From the NCBI GenBank assembly GCA_023255285.1, contig JALRIY010000100.1, positions 1-8,165 on the forward strand: a stretch of DNA of 8,165 nucleotides. The letters are read 5' to 3'. The notes beneath the pieces are model-generated. The model was not told where the DNA came from. It ran no database searches and saw only the letters and a program-made list of their open reading frames with translations. The position numbers and the translations under genes are program-made. The stretch comes from Algoriphagus sp. (GTDB taxonomy: Bacteria; Bacteroidota; Bacteroidia; Cytophagales; Cyclobacteriaceae). Below, in pieces: positions 1 through 5,262 of the stretch. Numbering within the stretch: position 1 is the stretch's first letter; the number at the start of each line of letters is the position of its first letter.

Positions 1-349
1 CCCCTCCTAAAGTTCCAGGATCGCCTTTTGGTTTGTATATAATCTTATGGATGGTAAAGGCAGATCGTCCCGAGTAGGTGCTCATCACCTTGGCTGCTCT
101 ACCGGTAGGCGCCAAAAGCAGAGGACGCAGATCAAGTCGAGGAAGTATTTTGACGACCGCTGACAAGAGGGATGTTTTTCCGGTACCTGCGTAGCCTTTT
201 AAAATAAAGACTGGCTTATCTGGAGAGGGCTTTTGGAAAAAAACATCCATTTTTACAAAAAAACTAGCCTGTCCTTGTGTGGGTTGAAATGGAAAACTCT
301 TTCGAAGTAATTCAGAAGGAGTCGGAAGCAGGGAAGTCGGTTTATTCAT
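1..349 (-). CDS. RecD-like SF1 DNA helicase / AAA ATPase, N-terminal part (3' end outside window)
   Basis: Only the first 116 codons are present; the rest runs off the left edge. Read on the minus strand from ATG at 349-347, the protein has an N-terminal region typical of the Bacteroidota RecD-like helicase family (SELLRKSFPFQPTQGQ, residues 12-26). A Walker A motif follows, GYAGTGKTS (52-60), whose Lys and Thr bind ATP phosphates. Next is helicase motif Ia, LLAPTGRAAKVMS (78-90), and TIHKIIY (99-105). By family knowledge these are cytosolic superfamily 1 ATP-dependent DNA helicases related to RecD/RecD2; the substrate of this clade is not established. The start is supported because the conserved FPF..T.GQ segment begins only about 20 residues in, and the next Met (34) would remove it. 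The start codon lies 16 bp from the divergent Nudix start, so the promoter must overlap the neighbouring gene. Confidence 0.88.
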   Translation of the reverse strand, partial: MNKPTSLLPTPSELLRKSFPFQPTQGQASFFVKMDVFFQKPSPDKPVFILKGYAGTGKTSLLSAVVKILPRLDLRPLLLAPTGRAAKVMSTYSGRSAFTIHKIIYKPKGDPGTLGG

Positions 350-365
350 CGCTAGACGAAAGTAC

Positions 366-875
366 ATGTCAAAAGATAAGATCAGCAAAGAAATTGAATC
401 AAAATTTGGAAATAGACTCCGGATTCGGGTAAACGGGATCTTGATTGAGGAAAATAAAATTCTTCTGGTCAAGCACAGAATGAGTTCGGAACGAGATTTT
501 TGGTCCACACCAGGTGGAGGAATGGAATTTGGAAGTACTGCCCAGAAAAACCTTGCTCGTGAATTTTATGAAGAAACCCGATTGACGATTGCCGTTGGTA
601 ATTTTATTTGTCTCAATGAATATCTGGCTCCTCCATTACATGCGCTAGAATGCTTTTTTGAAGTGAAACGAATTAGCGGTGATGCAAGCTTGGGAAGTGA
701 TCCGGAACTTTCCCCTGAAAATCAATTACTTTCGGAAATCAAATGGATGAGTTTGGAGGAACTCCATTCAAAAGGGCACCAACATATTCATCCTATATTT
801 ATTGGAATAAAATCGCTCAATGAATTAGTATTGTGTAAAGGATATTTTAATTTTGAAAATAAATACCTAAAATAG
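366..875 (+). CDS. Nudix hydrolase (single domain, variant Nudix box)
   Basis: This 169-residue protein is close to the usual size of a stand-alone Nudix domain. The family hydrolyses nucleoside diphosphates linked to another moiety, in the cytosol and with a divalent metal. The Nudix box runs from G51 to about L73: GGGMEFG, then REFYEE with R65, E66, E69 and E70, which supply catalytic and metal-binding positions. Two box positions depart from G-x5-E-x7-REUxEExGU: the first Glu is Ser57 and the later Gly is Arg72. The core REx2EE is intact, so activity is plausible. The opening RIRVNGILIEENKILLVKHR (19-38) is the usual first beta strand region, which supports the start at 366; no other Met occurs before residue 39. 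The gene starts 16 bp from the divergent helicase and is followed after 50 bp by a colinear gene. The substrate cannot be predicted from the sequence. Confidence 0.9.
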   Translation: MSKDKISKEIESKFGNRLRIRVNGILIEENKILLVKHRMSSERDFWSTPGGGMEFGSTAQKNLAREFYEETRLTIAVGNFICLNEYLAPPLHALECFFEVKRISGDASLGSDPELSPENQLLSEIKWMSLEELHSKGHQHIHPIFIGIKSLNELVLCKGYFNFENKYLK

Positions 876-925
876 CACGTTTTAAAAACCTTCAACCTTA
901 ATTGGATTTCTAAACCTCACTCAAA

Positions 926-1510
926 ATGAATCTAACAAAAGTTCTCTCATTCGCCTTCTTTGCTGTCGCTGCTGTCCTAGGCTACCTTCTTTGGAAAGGA
1001 GTTGATGACGTTGTGGAACAAGAAAAAAGAATTGCTTTGCTAGAAGCTGCAACGATCGAAAAACTGGAAATGTTGCGTGATGCACAATTGGCTTACCAAG
1101 CTTCCAATGGAAAATACGCGAGCACTTGGGATTCATTAAGAATGTTTATTGAAACAGGTACTATCTGGCTAGTTCAGCGGACAGAAACAACCAAGCTTCT
1201 TGATTATGGAGCTGAAGAAACGAAAGTTACTTACGACACAATTGGATCCGTTGCTGTTGTTGATTCCTTATTTTCACCCGCAAAATTTCCAGATTTTAAA
1301 ATGGAGTTATTGCCTGTAGTTCCAGGTTCAGGTGGAAAGCAATTTGAGTTCTTTGCCGATAAAATTGAAAAAACAGGTGGATACAAAGTGAGCGTATTTG
1401 AAATTCGCGACCCAGCACCAATCAACCCAATGAGAAAAGCAAACAACAACGAAAAAGCATTGCGAGTAGGATCTAGAACAGACGCATCTACAGAGGGGAA
1501 CTGGAAATAA
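926..1510 (+). CDS. Membrane-anchored protein of unknown function
   Basis: I do not recognise a named family for this 194-residue protein. Residues 4-24 form one hydrophobic helix (KVLSFAFFAVAAVLGYLLW), with no signal-peptidase or lipobox cysteine site, so a signal anchor is likely. Residues 25-63 are charged and helix-prone, ending in EKLEMLRDAQLAYQASNGKY. The rest is a mixed globular stretch with a polar, probably disordered C-terminus from about residue 168. The helix-then-AYQASNGKY pattern loosely recalls the amino-terminal half of type II secretion/type IV pseudopilins (long hydrophobic helix, then a Tyr-Asn-Gly turn), but no prepilin peptidase motif (GFTLIE) is present, so this is only a resemblance. 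It is followed after 12 bp by the DUF3822 gene and is probably co-transcribed with it. Codon use and composition look like the neighbours. Confidence 0.8.
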   Translation: MNLTKVLSFAFFAVAAVLGYLLWKGVDDVVEQEKRIALLEAATIEKLEMLRDAQLAYQASNGKYASTWDSLRMFIETGTIWLVQRTETTKLLDYGAEETKVTYDTIGSVAVVDSLFSPAKFPDFKMELLPVVPGSGGKQFEFFADKIEKTGGYKVSVFEIRDPAPINPMRKANNNEKALRVGSRTDASTEGNWK

Positions 1511-1522
1511 CCGGTACTTATC

Positions 1523-2338
1523 TTGGAAAATAACCTTAAGGTCCAAACGAGTGATAAGTTTGCTGTTACACAAACAGCAAGCTTATCACTTTTTCTTTAC
1601 CCAAACTCACTTGTTCTTTTTGGTAAAGACAAAAACCAAAGCATCACTTCCATTCATACCTATGAGCAGGTGAATTGGAAAAAACTAGATGAGATGCTTA
1701 CTACCGATTCTTTGGCCAAGTTGGACCTGCCGGCTAAAATTTATTCCCATGAAGGAATCTTTACATTGATTCCAGGGGTCCTTTTTCAACAAGGAAATGA
1801 AAAAGAATACTTGGGGGTAGCTGGAAAACTTCCTAATTCCCCCGTATTTTTTAATACATCCGTTGATAGCAATAATATCCAAATTGTAAGTTGTATCCCT
1901 GTTAAATTGCAGCAAATTCTTTCAAAACGATTTACAGAGTACACCATCTATCATGGTGCTAGCTCCTTTCTATCGTATTTGTTTAAGGAACGGTTTAACT
2001 TAATTGGCCAAGAAATTTGGATCAATCTGTTTGATAATTACTTGTATTTGGGAGGATTTACTGATCAAGAACTTTCTGTTTTCAATCGATTTGAGGTAGC
2101 CCACAAGGAGGATGTGTTGAAGTATACCCTCATCTTAATGGAATCTTTACAGCACGACAGAAATCATGCTCGTGTTACTTTATTTGGTGCCTCTAGGGAA
2201 AATGGAATTACCCAAGAATGGGGAAAAGAATATTTCGCAAACTTCAGGTTACTCCAACCTCACTCGAATCAAAATTACGGTTCAGGATTGACACAAAACA
2301 AAGCTCCTGCGATATTTGAATCTTATTGGCAGCCTTAA
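1523..2338 (+). CDS. DUF3822 family protein (TTG start)
   Basis: This 271-residue protein matches the Bacteroidota DUF3822 pattern as I remember it: a strand-rich N-terminal half with a SLSLFLYPNSLVLFG segment (21-35) and a FTLIPGVLF motif (75-83). The C-terminal half carries FNRFEVAHKEDVLKYTLILMESL and then RVTLFGAS. The family has no experimentally assigned function known to me; it is thought to share a distant fold with actin/Hsp70/PilM-like ATPases, which I treat as tentative. No signal peptide or membrane segment is visible, so it is probably cytosolic. The start is TTG at 1523, four codons after the upstream gene's stop and in the same frame. The first in-frame ATG (residue 58, base 1694) would delete the conserved N-terminal strands, so TTG is preferred. 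coaD follows after 2 bp, which implies translational coupling. Confidence 0.85.
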   Translation: MENNLKVQTSDKFAVTQTASLSLFLYPNSLVLFGKDKNQSITSIHTYEQVNWKKLDEMLTTDSLAKLDLPAKIYSHEGIFTLIPGVLFQQGNEKEYLGVAGKLPNSPVFFNTSVDSNNIQIVSCIPVKLQQILSKRFTEYTIYHGASSFLSYLFKERFNLIGQEIWINLFDNYLYLGGFTDQELSVFNRFEVAHKEDVLKYTLILMESLQHDRNHARVTLFGASRENGITQEWGKEYFANFRLLQPHSNQNYGSGLTQNKAPAIFESYWQP

Positions 2339-2340
2339 TC

Positions 2341-2796
2341 ATGAAAAAAGTAGCAATTTTCCCAGGTTCCTTTGATCCTTATACCAAAGGACACCACGAT
2401 ATTGTATTGAGGAGTTTAGCCCTATTTGATAACGTAATTATTGGCATTGGTTACAATTCAACTAAGAAAAATCGGTATTTCGATATCGAGTTGATGGTAA
2501 AAAAAATAGAAGAAGTTTATCAAGAAATCCCTGCGGTTTCTGTAGTGGTTTATAACGAGTTAACTTCTACTTTGGCCAAAAAACTTGGAGCACAATTCCT
2601 AATTCGAGGCTTACGAAATACCACTGACTTCGAATACGAAAATACCATCAGTCAGATGAACCGCTACCTGAATGGAGAATTGGATACTGTATTCTTAATC
2701 ACCTCACCGCAATATGCAGCTATAAGCTCTACGGTCATTCGCGAAGTTCATCGCTATGGCGGTGATGTCAGCGAATTTCTCCCATATTCACTTTAA
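2341..2796 (+). CDS. coaD: Pantetheine-phosphate adenylyltransferase (PPAT)
   Basis: CoaD transfers AMP from ATP to 4'-phosphopantetheine to give dephospho-CoA, the penultimate step of coenzyme A synthesis, in the cytosol. The 151-residue product has the usual family length and all signature motifs. FPGSFDPYTKGHHD (7-20) contains the TxGH nucleotidyltransferase motif (T15, G17, H18). STKKNRYF (40-47) holds the conserved Lys, LIRGLR (87-92) the phosphate-binding arginines, and ISSTVIREV with GGDVSEFLP (128-148) is the C-terminal signature. ATG at 2341 is chosen over an upstream in-frame TTG at 2326 because the first beta strand starts right after it (MKKVAIFPGSFDP). It lies 2 bp after the DUF3822 stop. 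In many bacteria rsmD precedes coaD; no rsmD is present here. Its 3' end faces a convergent Nudix gene 1 bp away. Confidence 0.97.
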   Translation: MKKVAIFPGSFDPYTKGHHDIVLRSLALFDNVIIGIGYNSTKKNRYFDIELMVKKIEEVYQEIPAVSVVVYNELTSTLAKKLGAQFLIRGLRNTTDFEYENTISQMNRYLNGELDTVFLITSPQYAAISSTVIREVHRYGGDVSEFLPYSL

Positions 2797-2797
2797 T

Positions 2798-3469
2798 TTA
2801 CCCTTGATTTTTAAGGTATTTTTTGAATAAATACCTCATCGACGGGTAGGAATTAATAAGTGCTGTATTTGCTTCAATTTCGGAAAACCATCGGATGTCA
2901 TCAATTCCTTCTTCCTGCTGAGGCTTCATGCTGACATCGTGCGTACTAACCATTGTATACCAATAGGTTTTTTTCAAAATACTCCTCCTATTTTGAGTGT
3001 ACGTGTGCCAGGTGGTACATATACGATCGCTCACACGAACCCGAATGTTACACTCCTCCTCTACTTCTCGTTTTGCACATTGTTCTGGTGTCTCCCCTTT
3101 ATCAAATTTGCCTTTCGGAAAGTCCCATTTCCCAAGACGATGAATAAGTAATACTTTTTGCTTTTTTGTGACCACTCCGCCTGCGGCTTTCACAATTAAA
3201 AACCTGCTTTTTACAAATTTTTTCAACTCTTCTTTTCTAGAGGTAACCAAAGTGATGGAATCCAACTGCTTCATTTTTCGTGTACGCATGAGGTACAACA
3301 ATTGAATCACAAGATCATGATTTGGTTCAAAAAAAATTACATCACCCTCCCATTCCACCTCTTCAGGAATCTCATCCGCCTGTAGGTAACTATGCTCAAA
3401 AGTCTTGGACGAGTCAAGTTCCTCGAAGGAAATTAATTCCAACGGCTTGTCGTTCACAAATATCTTCAT
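2798..3469 (-). CDS. Nudix hydrolase with an extra N-terminal domain
   Basis: This 223-residue cytosolic protein has two parts. Residues 1 to about 90 (MKIFVNDKPLELISF to KKFVKSRF) form an alpha/beta region that I cannot assign to a named domain. Residues 92-223 form a Nudix domain. The Nudix box is nearly canonical: GKFDKGE (120-126), then REVEEECNI with R134, E135, E138 and E139, and Asn141 where Gly is usual. WDFPKGKFDKGE and the later EEGIDDIRWF are typical of the diphosphoinositol-polyphosphate/Ap4A-type Nudix group, but substrate specificity cannot be fixed from this. The two-part layout seems common in Bacteroidota. The start ATG (3469-3467) opens directly into a beta strand, and no Met lies nearby upstream in frame. 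The gene converges on coaD and diverges from pyrE across 321 bp. Confidence 0.93.
   Translation of the reverse strand: MKIFVNDKPLELISFEELDSSKTFEHSYLQADEIPEEVEWEGDVIFFEPNHDLVIQLLYLMRTRKMKQLDSITLVTSRKEELKKFVKSRFLIVKAAGGVVTKKQKVLLIHRLGKWDFPKGKFDKGETPEQCAKREVEEECNIRVRVSDRICTTWHTYTQNRRSILKKTYWYTMVSTHDVSMKPQQEEGIDDIRWFSEIEANTALINSYPSMRYLFKKYLKNQG
2799..2824 (+). terminator. Possible weak intrinsic terminator for coaD
   Basis: A short hairpin directly follows the coaD stop. TACCCTT (2799-2805) pairs with AAGGTA (2813-2818), with one bulged C and a 7-base AT-rich loop, and then comes a run of six T (2819-2824). The stem is only 6 bp and not GC-rich, so strength is doubtful. It lies inside the last codons of the convergent Nudix gene, as it must given the 1-bp gap between the two genes. 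Confidence 0.35.
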
Positions 3470-3790
3470 CTGACAACAAAAGAATAAAGCGTGTATGGTT
3501 CAAAAATGCACAAAAATTCGGAATTATCACCAAGAATATTTTGGCTCAGTATATGTCTTTTCTTTTGGTTTACTATGGATACTATTACCCTTTTCCAAAC
3601 ACCAATATATCCATGGATTCAAAAATTAATTTGCGAGACATAGGCCCCCGTAGGTCGTAGATGATCATCCTTGGGAAAGTTACTCCCATTTACCTACTTC
3701 AGGGATTACAAATCCTTCTATTTCAAAATATTTCAATAGAAAAAGCCCGATCCTTCCTTGGTATAGTTTGGGATTCCTTATTTTTGAAAT
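3470..3790. other. 321-bp divergent intergenic region (Nudix / pyrE)
   Basis: I see no gene here. It should hold promoters for both flanking genes. Visible structure is limited. There is a 10-bp perfect palindrome GATGATCATC (3660-3669) and a small hairpin GGGA..TCCC (3673-3687). GGATT..AATCC lies within about 3703-3715. A 7-bp stem TTCTATT/AATAGAA (3716-3722 with 3735-3741) has a 12-base loop. None is strong enough alone to call a riboswitch or attenuator. A candidate pyrE promoter lies at the right end. An open frame that continues from the antisense of the Nudix gene to 3660 is judged a shadow. Confidence 0.6.
3758..3786 (+). promoter_or_regulatory. Candidate Bacteroidota-type promoter of pyrE
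   Basis: TATTTTTG at 3779-3786 fits the Bacteroidota -7 consensus TAnnTTTG, and a TTG at 3758-3760 lies 18 bp upstream, within the usual spacing for the -33 element. If used, transcription would start about at the pyrE ATG (3791), giving a leaderless or nearly leaderless mRNA. The region is T-rich, so a chance match is possible. Confidence 0.4.
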
Positions 3791-4435
3791 ATGGAACTCT
3801 TAAACCCCTCGATTGCTGCTGAAATAGCCCAGCAGCTCCTTCAGATCCAAGCCATTCGACTTCAACCTGAAAAACCCTTTACCTGGGCATCGGGTTGGAA
3901 ATCACCCATCTACTGTGATAATCGGCTTTCCCTTTCTTTCCCTGAGGTCAGAACGATAATCAAGAAGAGTCTAACTCAAGCTGTGCAACACTTTTTTCCC
4001 ACTGTTGAAGCCATTGCAGGTGTAGCCACGGCAGGGATCCCACAAGGAGCATTACTTGCCAATGACTTAGACCTCCCCTTTCTGTATGTTCGGTCCAAGC
4101 CCAAAGGTCATGGCATGGAAAATACAATTGAAGGCAAGGTAGTAGCCCAGCAAAAGGTAGTCGTAGTAGAAGACCTCATCTCTACAGGTGGAAGTTCACT
4201 CAAAGCAGTAGAAGACTTACGAAATGCTGGTTTTGAGGTACTTGGGATGGTGGCCATCTTTAGCTATGGCTTTGAAGTAGCAGACAAAAATTTCAGCGAA
4301 GCAGGGGTGCGCTTAATTTGCTTGAGTAATTACCACGCCTTACTTCCTGAAGCCGTAAAGGAAAACTATATCGATCATTCAACCCTAGCCTCTCTTTCCG
4401 AATGGCGCAAAAACCCTAGTGGTTGGATGCAGTAA
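3791..4435 (+). CDS. pyrE: Orotate phosphoribosyltransferase
   Basis: PyrE joins orotate to PRPP to form orotidine 5'-monophosphate, the fifth step of de novo UMP synthesis; it works as a cytosolic homodimer. The 214-residue product has normal length. It shows FTWASGWKSPIYCDNR (30-45), the substrate-side signature, and VATAGIPQGALLA (78-90). The flexible catalytic loop RSKPKGHGMENTIEG (101-115) has K103, K105 and H107. The PRPP-binding motif VVVVEDLISTGGSS (123-136) has the acidic pair E127-D128. The ATG at 3791 matches the family's short N-terminus before the AELLLQI-like helix (here QQLLQIQ). It appears monocistronic: a divergent gene lies upstream, and a repeat element followed by a strong hairpin lies downstream. 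No upstream pyrimidine attenuator could be recognised. Confidence 0.97.
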   Translation: MELLNPSIAAEIAQQLLQIQAIRLQPEKPFTWASGWKSPIYCDNRLSLSFPEVRTIIKKSLTQAVQHFFPTVEAIAGVATAGIPQGALLANDLDLPFLYVRSKPKGHGMENTIEGKVVAQQKVVVVEDLISTGGSSLKAVEDLRNAGFEVLGMVAIFSYGFEVADKNFSEAGVRLICLSNYHALLPEAVKENYIDHSTLASLSEWRKNPSGWMQ

Positions 4436-4445
4436 GCATGTGTTT

Positions 4446-4600
4446 TGATTGTCCGCAATTTTGCTAGTGACCAAGCTTGCGTTTTTCCCCTGCAAATAAT
4501 CAAATCGTCCACAGACCACTGTTAACGGTCCTTAGCTGACCCGATTAAACTTCAATCCATTTACTAGGGTTAGTTACAAAAAAGGGGTTCATCATAAACT
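4446..4600 (+). repeat. Heptad-containing interspersed repeat, copy A (five heptads)
   Basis: This copy begins 10 bp after the pyrE stop. Left part: 4446-4468 matches the minus strand of 5579-5557 at 20 of 23 positions. A second conserved block TGCAAATAAT (4491-4500) matches copy B at 9 of 10, with spacing from the left end equal to within 1 bp. Then come degenerate heptads in register from 4504: ATCGTCC, ACAGACC, ACTGTTA, ACGGTCC, TTAGCTG. After an 11-bp spacer comes the shared box CTTCAATCC (4550-4558). A weaker match to copy B continues to about 4600 (ACAAA..GG....ATCA.AAA.T). Total length is 155 bp against 154 bp for copy B. The left blocks are imperfect inverted repeats of each other, so a hairpin is possible. 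No coding potential is seen. Left and right borders are approximate. Confidence 0.7.
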
Positions 4601-4612
4601 CAGTATAAAAAC

Positions 4613-4643
4613 GCAGAAAAGGCCTCTATGAGGCCTTTTCTGC
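4613..4643. terminator. Bidirectional intrinsic terminator between pyrE and the carbonic anhydrase gene
   Basis: A perfect 14-bp inverted repeat, GCAGAAAAGGCCTC (4613-4626) and GAGGCCTTTTCTGC (4630-4643), has a 3-base loop. On the minus strand it is followed at once by GTTTTTATA, a good U-tract for the carbonic anhydrase transcript. On the plus strand TTAATTA follows, weaker, although TTTT lies inside the stem. It sits about 100 bp past the end of the minus-strand gene and about 180 bp past pyrE, so transcripts of both genes would carry repeat sequence in their 3' ends. Confidence 0.85.
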
Positions 4644-4682
4644 TTAATTAGGGTTAACAATCTTCAGGATAGCTGGTTATTT

Positions 4683-4739
4683 TAAAAACAAGATTTGAAG
4701 ATTAGAAAAGTGAGCAGTAGACTATGGTCAGTAGACTGT
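4683..4739 (-). repeat. Heptad-containing interspersed repeat, copy C (partial, four heptads)
   Basis: Read on the minus strand from 4739, this copy shows ACAGTCT, ACTGACC, ATAGTCT and ACTGCTC. After 11 bp it reaches CTTCAAATC (4700-4692), and then TTGTTTTTA. The last 18 bases match copy B at 16 of 18 positions. The start of the array lies 4 bp past the carbonic anhydrase stop codon and in the sense of that gene. The left conserved part seen in copies A and B is missing because the coding sequence occupies that place. On the plus strand the array reads as CAGTAGACT repeated with a 14-bp period (4715-4723 and 4729-4737). Confidence 0.65.
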
Positions 4740-4743
4740 CAAA

Positions 4744-5262
4744 CTACACTTCCTTAGGGAACCAAGTTGCGTACATAGGGTAGTTTTTGGCTGTCCGCAA
4801 AATGACTTCCCGCATATTTTCTCCTATATCCTTGACTTTTTTTGCGGGCATACCCGCATAGATTGATCCAGCCTCCACTACTGTTCCAGCAAGTACCACT
4901 GCACCTGCAGCAATGACCGCATCCGAATGAACAATGGCTCCATCCATGACGATTGCACCCATTCCTACTAGTACTCGGTCATGGATAGTACATCCATGCA
5001 CAATGGCATTGTGCGCAATCGAAACCTGATTCCCTAGGTAAGTCCCAGCCTGCTTGTAGGTACAATGGATGACTGCTCCATCTTGAATATTGGTATCGTC
5101 TCCAATCCGAATTTCATTGACATCACCACGGATGACCGCATTGAACCAAACGGTACAGTTTTTCCCCAACTTCACATCTCCGACCAAGGTAGCATTCGGT
5201 GCTAGCCAGCAATTTTCTCCTAATTCAGGAGTCAGACCATTAACCTCTAAAATACAAGCCAT
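4744..5262 (-). CDS. Gamma-carbonic anhydrase-like left-handed beta-helix protein
   Basis: The 172-residue product is built of hexapeptide repeats ([LIV]-G-x4 type) that fold as a left-handed beta helix and trimerise, with one metal at each interface. Three His in the right positions serve as metal ligands: H66 (VIHCT), H84 and H89 (IAHNAIVHG). R45 and D47 (VIRGDVN) and Q60-D61 correspond to conserved active-site residues of the family. The acidic loops that shuttle protons in Methanosarcina Cam are absent, as in the CamH/YrdA-like group, so carbonic anhydrase activity is possible but not assured. The start at 5262 (MACILEVNGLTPELG) matches the family's usual beginning. An in-frame ATG at 5313 would add 17 basic residues with no family counterpart. 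The gene stands alone, in opposite orientation to pyrE and dinB, with repeat copies on both sides. Confidence 0.92.
   Translation of the reverse strand: MACILEVNGLTPELGENCWLAPNATLVGDVKLGKNCTVWFNAVIRGDVNEIRIGDDTNIQDGAVIHCTYKQAGTYLGNQVSIAHNAIVHGCTIHDRVLVGMGAIVMDGAIVHSDAVIAAGAVVLAGTVVEAGSIYAGMPAKKVKDIGENMREVILRTAKNYPMYATWFPKEV

Noticed and set aside
848..855. TAATTTTG, a perfect TAnnTTTG match before the gene at 926
   Set aside because: It lies inside the Nudix coding sequence in AT-rich DNA, and the nearest TTG (831-833) is only 14 bp upstream, so chance is likely.
2326..2340. Upstream TTG start for coaD, adding five residues
   Set aside because: It would overlap the DUF3822 end, and CoaD proteins begin right at MKKVAIFPGSFDP; the ATG at 2341 is preferred.
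3322..3660. Plus-strand open frame of 112 codons reaching into the Nudix/pyrE gap
   Set aside because: Its first half is antisense to the well-supported Nudix gene, the product has no recognisable domain, and the tail is low in coding character.
3660..3669. Perfect 10-bp palindrome GATGATCATC
   Set aside because: Several such palindromes are expected by chance in 8 kb, and it has no partner or repeat copies here.
4790..4805. TGTCCGCAAAATGAC inside the carbonic anhydrase gene, similar to the repeat's left block
   Set aside because: It encodes the conserved-looking ILRTA segment, is in the wrong orientation relative to copy C, and the match is short.
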